Below, piece by piece: positions 59,828 to 64,000 of a stretch of DNA of 64,000 bases. A program made the translations under genes and the position numbers. The first letter of the stretch is position 1. Each line of letters starts with the position of its first letter. The DNA comes from Immundisolibacter sp. (lineage in GTDB: Bacteria; Pseudomonadota; Gammaproteobacteria; Immundisolibacterales; Immundisolibacteraceae): positions 1 through 64,000 of the forward strand of contig NZ_JACIZD010000002.1 of the NCBI RefSeq assembly GCF_014359565.1. The letters are read 5' to 3'. The notes under the pieces were generated by a model. That model worked only from the letters and a program-made list of their open reading frames with translations, was not told the DNA's origin and ran no database searches.

Positions 59828-61312
59828 TCAAGGCCGCCGGGCGGGGGTGGCGGCGGCCAGGCCCTCGCCGGGTTCGGCCTCGTTGCGGCGCCAGCCGCCG
59901 CCCAGGGCCAGGAACAGGCGGATCTGGTCCTGCGACACCTGCGCCTGGGCGCTGGCGAGGCTGGCCTCGGCCGCGGCGAGCGTGCGTTCGGCGTCCAGGC
60001 TGGACAGGTAGGGTTCGCGCCCGCCCAGGTAGAGGCGGCGCAGGTCGGCGGCGGCGACGCGCGCCCGGTCGCGCGCCTGCCGCAGCGCCGCCTCGCGGCG
60101 CAGGTCCTCGGCGTAGCCGTCGAGAATCGTCTGCGTCTCGCGCAGCGCCTCCAGCACGACGCGATCGAATTCGGCCAGCGCCACCTCGGCGCCCGCCTTC
60201 GCCAGCGCGACCCGCGCGTGCGCGCCGCGGCCGGGGATCGACCAGGAGATCAGCGGGCCGATCGACCATTGCCGCGTGGCCGGCTCGCCGAAGTCCTCCA
60301 GCAGCCCATTGGCGCCGGCCGAGGCGCCCAGATAAATGTCGGGATACAGCTCGGCGGTGGCGACGCCGATCCCGGCGGTGGCGGCCGCCAGCTCGCGCTC
60401 GGCACGGCGCACATCGGGACGGCGGCGCAGCAGCGCGGCGCCGTCACCCAAGGGGATGGGCTGCTCAAGGCTCGGCGCCTCCTCGCATTGCAACGCGTCG
60501 GCCGGCACCTGGTCGGGCGTGCGCCCGTGCAGCGCCGCCAGTTCGTAAGCGGCCGCCTGTCGGCGCGCCACCAGCGGCGGCAGCGCCGCCTGCAGCGTCG
60601 CCACCTGGGCCGCGGCCTGCGCGACGGCAGTCGGCGTGCCGCGGCCGGCAGCCAGCATCCGCGCGGCGACGTCGTGGCTGCGCTGCTGCAATTGCAGCGA
60701 GCGGCGCGCCACGGCCAGCTCGTGGTTGCTGTGGCAGATCTCGACATAGGCGCCGACCACCGCAGCCGCCACGCTGATGCGCGTGAGGTCGCCGGCCGCC
60801 TGGACCGCCTCGGCATCGGCGCGCGCGGCCTCGATCCCGCGCCTGATCCTGCCGAACAGGTCGAATTGATAGGACACGGCGAGACTGCCATCGGCAAAGT
60901 TGAACACCGGCAGCGGCTCGGTCAGCAGCAGGGATTCCGCGGAGATGCGGCCGCGCGCGGCCGACGCCTCGACGTTCTCGTCCCAGCCGCCGGCCGCGCG
61001 CGCCTGCGCGTAACGCGCCTGGGCCTGGTGCAGGCGCCCGGCGGCGACCTTGAGCTCGGTGTTGGCCTGCAGCGCCTGCTCGACCAGCGCGTCGAGCCGT
61101 GGATCGTCGTAGAGCGCCCACCAGCGCCCCTCGACGGCGGGCTGCGCCGGCAGGGCTGCCGGCGAGCCGCGGGCATCCAGCGCCGGCGCCGACTGCTGCA
61201 CCGTCGCGAACACCGACTCCTTGGGCAGCTGGTAGTCCGGGCCGACCGTCGTACACGCGGCCAGGGCCGCCAGCAGGCCGAGGCCGGCGGCCCGCAACGC
61301 CCGCGCGTTCAT
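59828..61312 (-). CDS. NodT-family outer-membrane efflux lipoprotein
   Basis: This 494-residue protein has a lipoprotein signal (lipobox LAAC, Cys ~20), then TVGPDYQLP, the usual NodT start, and two OEP helical repeats (~65-265 and ~290-480) including VSYQFDLFGRIRRGIEAARADAEA and DVRRAERELAAATAGIGVATAELYPDI. It provides the outer-membrane exit of the tripartite pump encoded around it. The start overlaps the HlyD gene stop (ATGA). Confidence 0.9.
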   Translation of the reverse strand: MNARALRAAGLGLLAALAACTTVGPDYQLPKESVFATVQQSAPALDARGSPAALPAQPAVEGRWWALYDDPRLDALVEQALQANTELKVAAGRLHQAQARYAQARAAGGWDENVEASAARGRISAESLLLTEPLPVFNFADGSLAVSYQFDLFGRIRRGIEAARADAEAVQAAGDLTRISVAAAVVGAYVEICHSNHELAVARRSLQLQQRSHDVAARMLAAGRGTPTAVAQAAAQVATLQAALPPLVARRQAAAYELAALHGRTPDQVPADALQCEEAPSLEQPIPLGDGAALLRRRPDVRRAERELAAATAGIGVATAELYPDIYLGASAGANGLLEDFGEPATRQWSIGPLISWSIPGRGAHARVALAKAGAEVALAEFDRVVLEALRETQTILDGYAEDLRREAALRQARDRARVAAADLRRLYLGGREPYLSSLDAERTLAAAEASLASAQAQVSQDQIRLFLALGGGWRRNEAEPGEGLAAATPARRP

Positions 61313-62295
61313 GAGGCCTTCGCCTTCACCTTCGCCCGCGCCGGCTTGCCGGCCACGACGCTGACCGTGACGCTGCGCCCGGCGATCAGGCGCACGCCGG
61401 CAGGCACCTCATCGATGGTGATTTGCACCGGCACCCGCTGCGCCAGCCGCACCCACTCGAACACCGGCGCCACGTTCGGCAGCAGCCTCGAACTATCGCT
61501 GCGGTAGCGGTCCTCGATGCCGGCGGCGATGCTGTGCACGTGACCGTGCAGCAGGCCGCGCTCGCCCATGAGATGGATGTCCACGCGGTCGCCCTCGTGG
61601 ACGCCGTGCAGGCGCGTCTCCTCGAAGTAGCCGTCGATCCGCAGCGAGCCGGTGTCGAGCACCGCCAGCACCGGCTTGCCGGCGGCCACGTAGTCGCCGA
61701 CCTGCGCGACGCGGTCGCTGACGCGGCCGTCGACCGGGCTGCGCACGACCGTGCGCTCGAGGTTCAGCTGCGCCAGATCCACGGCCGCCTGCGCTGATTC
61801 GATGTCGGCCTTGGCGGTGGCGATGCCGGCCTGCGCCGCCACCACGGCGGCCTGCGCCTTCTCCAGACTGGCGCGCCGGGCTTCGATTTCTTCGGTGGCG
61901 ACCAGGTCCCGCAAGGCGCGGTCGCGGGATGCCTCGCGCTGCAACTGGCGTTCCTCGGCCTGGCTCTGCACCAGGGCGGCCTGGCTGCGCGCCAGCGCCG
62001 CCCGGCTTTGCGCCAGCACGCCCTGCGCCTGCGCCAGCGCTAGGTGGTAGCGCTCCTGATCGACGACGAACAGCACCTCGCCGCGCTGCACGGGCGCATT
62101 GTCGCGAACCCGCACCTCGGCCACGAGCCCGGACACGTCGGGCGCCACCTGGACGACGTCGGCGGCGATATGTGCGTCACGCGTCCACGGATCGCGCATG
62201 TAGTACTGCCACAAATGGCGCAGCACCAGCAGCGCGGCGACGACCAACACGAGCGTCGCGACGAGCGGCAAAGCCTTGCGAACCGCGGCGTTCAT
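61309..62295 (-). CDS. HlyD/EmrA-type membrane fusion protein (AaeA-like)
   Basis: This 328-residue periplasmic adaptor has one N-terminal membrane anchor (~8-28), a lipoyl half (DVVQVAPDVSGLVAEVRVRDNAPVQRGEVLFVVD), a long coiled coil (~90-175) and the second half (NLERTVVRSPVDGRVSDRVAQVGDYVAAGKPVLAV). It overlaps both neighbours by 4 nt. It should join the FUSC protein to the NodT-type channel. Confidence 0.9.
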   Translation of the reverse strand: MNAAVRKALPLVATLVLVVAALLVLRHLWQYYMRDPWTRDAHIAADVVQVAPDVSGLVAEVRVRDNAPVQRGEVLFVVDQERYHLALAQAQGVLAQSRAALARSQAALVQSQAEERQLQREASRDRALRDLVATEEIEARRASLEKAQAAVVAAQAGIATAKADIESAQAAVDLAQLNLERTVVRSPVDGRVSDRVAQVGDYVAAGKPVLAVLDTGSLRIDGYFEETRLHGVHEGDRVDIHLMGERGLLHGHVHSIAAGIEDRYRSDSSRLLPNVAPVFEWVRLAQRVPVQITIDEVPAGVRLIAGRSVTVSVVAGKPARAKVKAKAS

Positions 62296-62501
62296 GCCTG
62301 AACCCGGCGCATCAGCGCGAACAGCGCACCCAGTACCAGCACGTACAGGGCGAGATCGAACAGCGGCGGGTGCCAGACATGGCGGTACGCGCCCAGACGC
62401 GCCAGCGCGAGGTGCAAACCTTTGTGCACCAGGTAGGCGATCAGCATCAGCCCCAGCAGGGTCGGAATGAACACGCCGTAGAGAGTGAACTCTCCGTACA
62501 T
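62292..62501 (-). CDS. DUF1656 small membrane protein (AaeX-like)
   Basis: This 69-residue protein has two membrane helices (~8-30 and ~45-66) and the family text EFTLYGVFIPTLLGLMLIAY. DUF1656 proteins accompany AaeA/AaeB exporters; their role is unknown. It overlaps the HlyD gene by 4 nt and lies 86 nt after the MarR gene. Confidence 0.88.
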   Translation of the reverse strand: MYGEFTLYGVFIPTLLGLMLIAYLVHKGLHLALARLGAYRHVWHPPLFDLALYVLVLGALFALMRRVQA

Positions 62502-62587
62502 CTAACGAGAATCCTGAGAGTCAAAGCAATGGCAATACGCTCGGCGCCGAACCGGGCGCGATCCGCCAGCGGCAGGCGGAAAACGCC

Positions 62588-63031
62588 TCAGCCGACCGGA
62601 GCGGCCGCCTGGTCGATGAGGCGGTAGAGCTTCAGGACCGCCGCCAATTCCGCATCGGAGAGCTCCGCCAGAACCTGCGCGCGCAGTTCGATCAGCCCCT
62701 GCTCCAACTCGCGGTGCAGACGCTGGCCCGCCTCGGTCAACCACAAGCGGTTGGCGCGCCGATCATTGGCGTCGCTTTCGCGGCGCACCAGGTCCGCAGC
62801 GGCCAACTTGCCGAGAAGACGCACCAGCGACGGACCTTCGATGCCCGACTGCTGGGCCAGCGTCACCTGATTCAGGCCGCCGTTGGACCGGCCGATGAAC
62901 AGGAACGGACCGATGCAGGCGCTGGAAATCCCGTGGTGCCCCAAACGCTCCTGCACGATCCGATGCCACTGCCGAGCGCTGGGCAGCAAGCCGTTGGTCA
63001 ACTGAAACTGGAGCTGCTGGCGTTCGTCCAT
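62588..63031 (-). CDS. MarR/SlyA-family regulator of the efflux operon
   Basis: This 147-residue winged-helix repressor has its recognition helix in VTLAQQSGIEGPSLVRLLGKLAAADLVRRESDANDRRANRLWLTEAG (~56-102), including the wing residues of the family. It heads the pump operon. A perfect palindrome (63047-63060) 15 nt upstream of the ATG is its likely operator, implying autorepression relieved by an aromatic ligand. No strong ribosome site is seen. Confidence 0.88.
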   Translation of the reverse strand: MDERQQLQFQLTNGLLPSARQWHRIVQERLGHHGISSACIGPFLFIGRSNGGLNQVTLAQQSGIEGPSLVRLLGKLAAADLVRRESDANDRRANRLWLTEAGQRLHRELEQGLIELRAQVLAELSDAELAAVLKLYRLIDQAAAPVG

Positions 63032-63046
63032 GCGGCCAAGGATATG

Positions 63047-63060
63047 ATTAGCTAGCTAAT
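63047..63060. promoter_or_regulatory. SlyA/MarR-type operator
   Basis: ATTAGCTAGCTAAT is a perfect 14-bp palindrome directly upstream of the marR gene. It differs by one base from the known SlyA core TTAGCAAGCTAA, making it a strong operator candidate. Confidence 0.75.
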
Positions 63061-63147
63061 AAATCAATCGGCGCGTCCCATGAGCTGGCTCGACCGCCCG
63101 TCGCCGGCGCACGCGCCCGGCCGCCAGCCCCGCTCTCATGCGGGCGG

Positions 63148-63190
63148 TTCGTGTGCCGCTACGGCCCCATGCCGTGGCGCCGACGGGTGG
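63148..63190 (+). pseudogene. Second nnrS 3'-end fragment
   Basis: FVCRYGPMPWR is encoded at 63148-63180 and corresponds to FVFRYGPMLWR at 57609-57641, same strand, with only a few base changes over 34 nt. The preceding part of NnrS is absent here. Together the two copies bracket the whole efflux operon. The remainder of 63032-63262 shows no gene. Confidence 0.55.
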
Positions 63191-63262
63191 ACGGCGGGGA
63201 GGAGGCCGCGCGTCACCGGATACGGCGCACTGCGCGGCGCTTATTGCGTACGTGGGCTGGAG

Positions 63263-64000
63263 TCAGGACCCGGTGATGGGGGGCTCCGAAGCGGCCGGCA
63301 TCACCGTGAAGATCAACGTGGGAAACGCCCGCCGCAGCGTGACGTAGAGACTCTCCGGCAGCCACTTGAACACGGCGCGGTACGCCAGGGCGCGCGGGCG
63401 TTCGAGCTCGAAGGTCAGGCGCAGCGCCCGGCCGTGTTGTTGGGCAAAGCCGAAGCCGGTCTCGCGCAGCAGGGCTTCGACCTGCGGGACGTTAAGGGGG
63501 CGGCAGTCGTAGTGGCTGCCGCGCTTGCGCTGGCGCAGGCGCAGGTAGGGCGTGCGCCAGGCGTGCGGCAGCCAGCTCAGGAAGGCCAGCCGATAGTGCG
63601 GCTCCACGATCTGCCAGCGGTTGGGCACGGCCAGGTAGCCGACACCGTCAGGGCGAAGTACGCGGCGCAATTCGGCCAGATGCCGGCGCTGCGCGCTCGA
63701 ATCGCCAACGTGTTCGATGACGTGATTGCTGATGACGACATCGAAGTGGCCATCGGGAAACGGCAGCTGAACGTCGTCGACGCGGGTGAAGCGGTAGCCG
63801 TCGTGAATCTGTCGGCTGTCGGTGACATCCACCGCGTCGACCTCGCAGCGCAGGCTGGGGTGCGTGCCGAAGTAGTGCGCGATTCCGCCGGAGCCCGTGC
63901 CGACTTCCAGCAGGCGCAGCGGCCGGCCGGTCGGCGTCAGGCCAAGCAGAGCTTCGATCTTGCGCGCCTTGGCGTTGCGGCTTGTCAGGTCGAGCGCGGC
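63263..64000 (-). CDS. Class I SAM-dependent methyltransferase (cut by window end)
   Basis: The frame stays open to the window edge, so the N terminus is missing. The visible 245 residues contain motif I LLEVGTGSGGIAHYFG (~32-47 of the fragment), then VDAVDVTD, motif IV-like DGHFDVVISNHVIEHV and LRRVLRPDGVGYLAVPN. The MDVTDS start at 63832 would delete motif I and is rejected. The substrate is unknown; similar proteins occur in glycan and polysaccharide clusters. Confidence 0.85.
   Translation of the reverse strand, partial: AALDLTSRNAKARKIEALLGLTPTGRPLRLLEVGTGSGGIAHYFGTHPSLRCEVDAVDVTDSRQIHDGYRFTRVDDVQLPFPDGHFDVVISNHVIEHVGDSSAQRRHLAELRRVLRPDGVGYLAVPNRWQIVEPHYRLAFLSWLPHAWRTPYLRLRQRKRGSHYDCRPLNVPQVEALLRETGFGFAQQHGRALRLTFELERPRALAYRAVFKWLPESLYVTLRRAFPTLIFTVMPAASEPPITGS

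Noticed and set aside
63263-63832. Methyltransferase starting at 63832
   Set aside because: That start would remove the SAM-binding motif I, which is encoded in frame just upstream; the gene runs off the window.

Overview
The window reads as chromosome of a GC-rich gammaproteobacterium that degrades aromatic compounds. Gammaproteobacterial signatures include the pilB-pilC-pilD-coaE-zapD-yacG block, the pcm-rhodanese-tolC block and a Pseudomonas-like LPS core operon (waaF-waaC-waaG-waaP plus kinase and carbamoyltransferase). Two ring-hydroxylating dioxygenase alpha subunits, two extradiol dioxygenases and a NahE-type hydratase-aldolase suggest growth on polycyclic aromatic hydrocarbons or related compounds. 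A lineage such as Immundisolibacter would fit, but that is inference.

Layout: 1-412 is the end of an IS5-family transposase. 0.8-4.4 kb carries an extradiol dioxygenase, a probable structured small RNA, a small secreted protein and an acyl-CoA ligase. 4.4-10.4 kb is a small defence island: an AT-rich DUF262+HEPN gene pair, a REP-associated tyrosine transposase bounded by perfect 39-nt inverted REPs, and a single-chain restriction-modification enzyme. 10.6-21.7 kb holds an SDR enzyme, a PdxA-like dehydrogenase and a long minus-strand operon (ilvE, CHCC zinc finger, waaF, waaC, waaG, waaP, tandem kinase, carbamoyltransferase, sulfotransferase) whose core genes are chained by 4-nt stop/start overlaps. 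21.9-34.4 kb is catabolic (Rieske oxygenases, ferredoxin plus heme-oxygenase-like protein, extradiol dioxygenase, enoyl-CoA hydratase, acyl-CoA dehydrogenase, hydratase-aldolase), interrupted by pncA/pncB and a CBS protein. 34.5-39.7 kb joins a bd-type oxidase with its regulator to a persulfide/sulfide detoxification group. 39.7-44.9 kb is an RND pump and a bicupin; 45.2-50.7 kb pilus assembly, coaE, zapD and yacG; 50.6-57.1 kb a kinase-like protein, waaA, tolC, rhodanese, pcm and thiC. 57.8-63.1 kb is an AaeXAB-like efflux operon under a MarR regulator, bracketed by two remnants of an nnrS 3' end. The window closes inside a methyltransferase gene.

The most notable signals are these. (1) A 14-bp palindrome TTGAC-N4-GTCAA (one copy imperfect) occurs four times, always 21-22 nt before a -10-like hexamer. 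It precedes three catabolic transcription units and a predicted ~140-nt RNA. This is the geometry of a class II Crp/Fnr-type activator. (2) That RNA has two mutually exclusive pairings and a strong terminator. (3) The DUF262+HEPN pair looks like a compact defence module. (4) A heme-oxygenase-like oxidase is paired with a [2Fe-2S] ferredoxin whose third cluster cysteine is Asp. (5) A sulfotransferase is coupled to the LPS core operon.

Limits: everything was read by eye from sequence. No database search, folding or GC computation was run.
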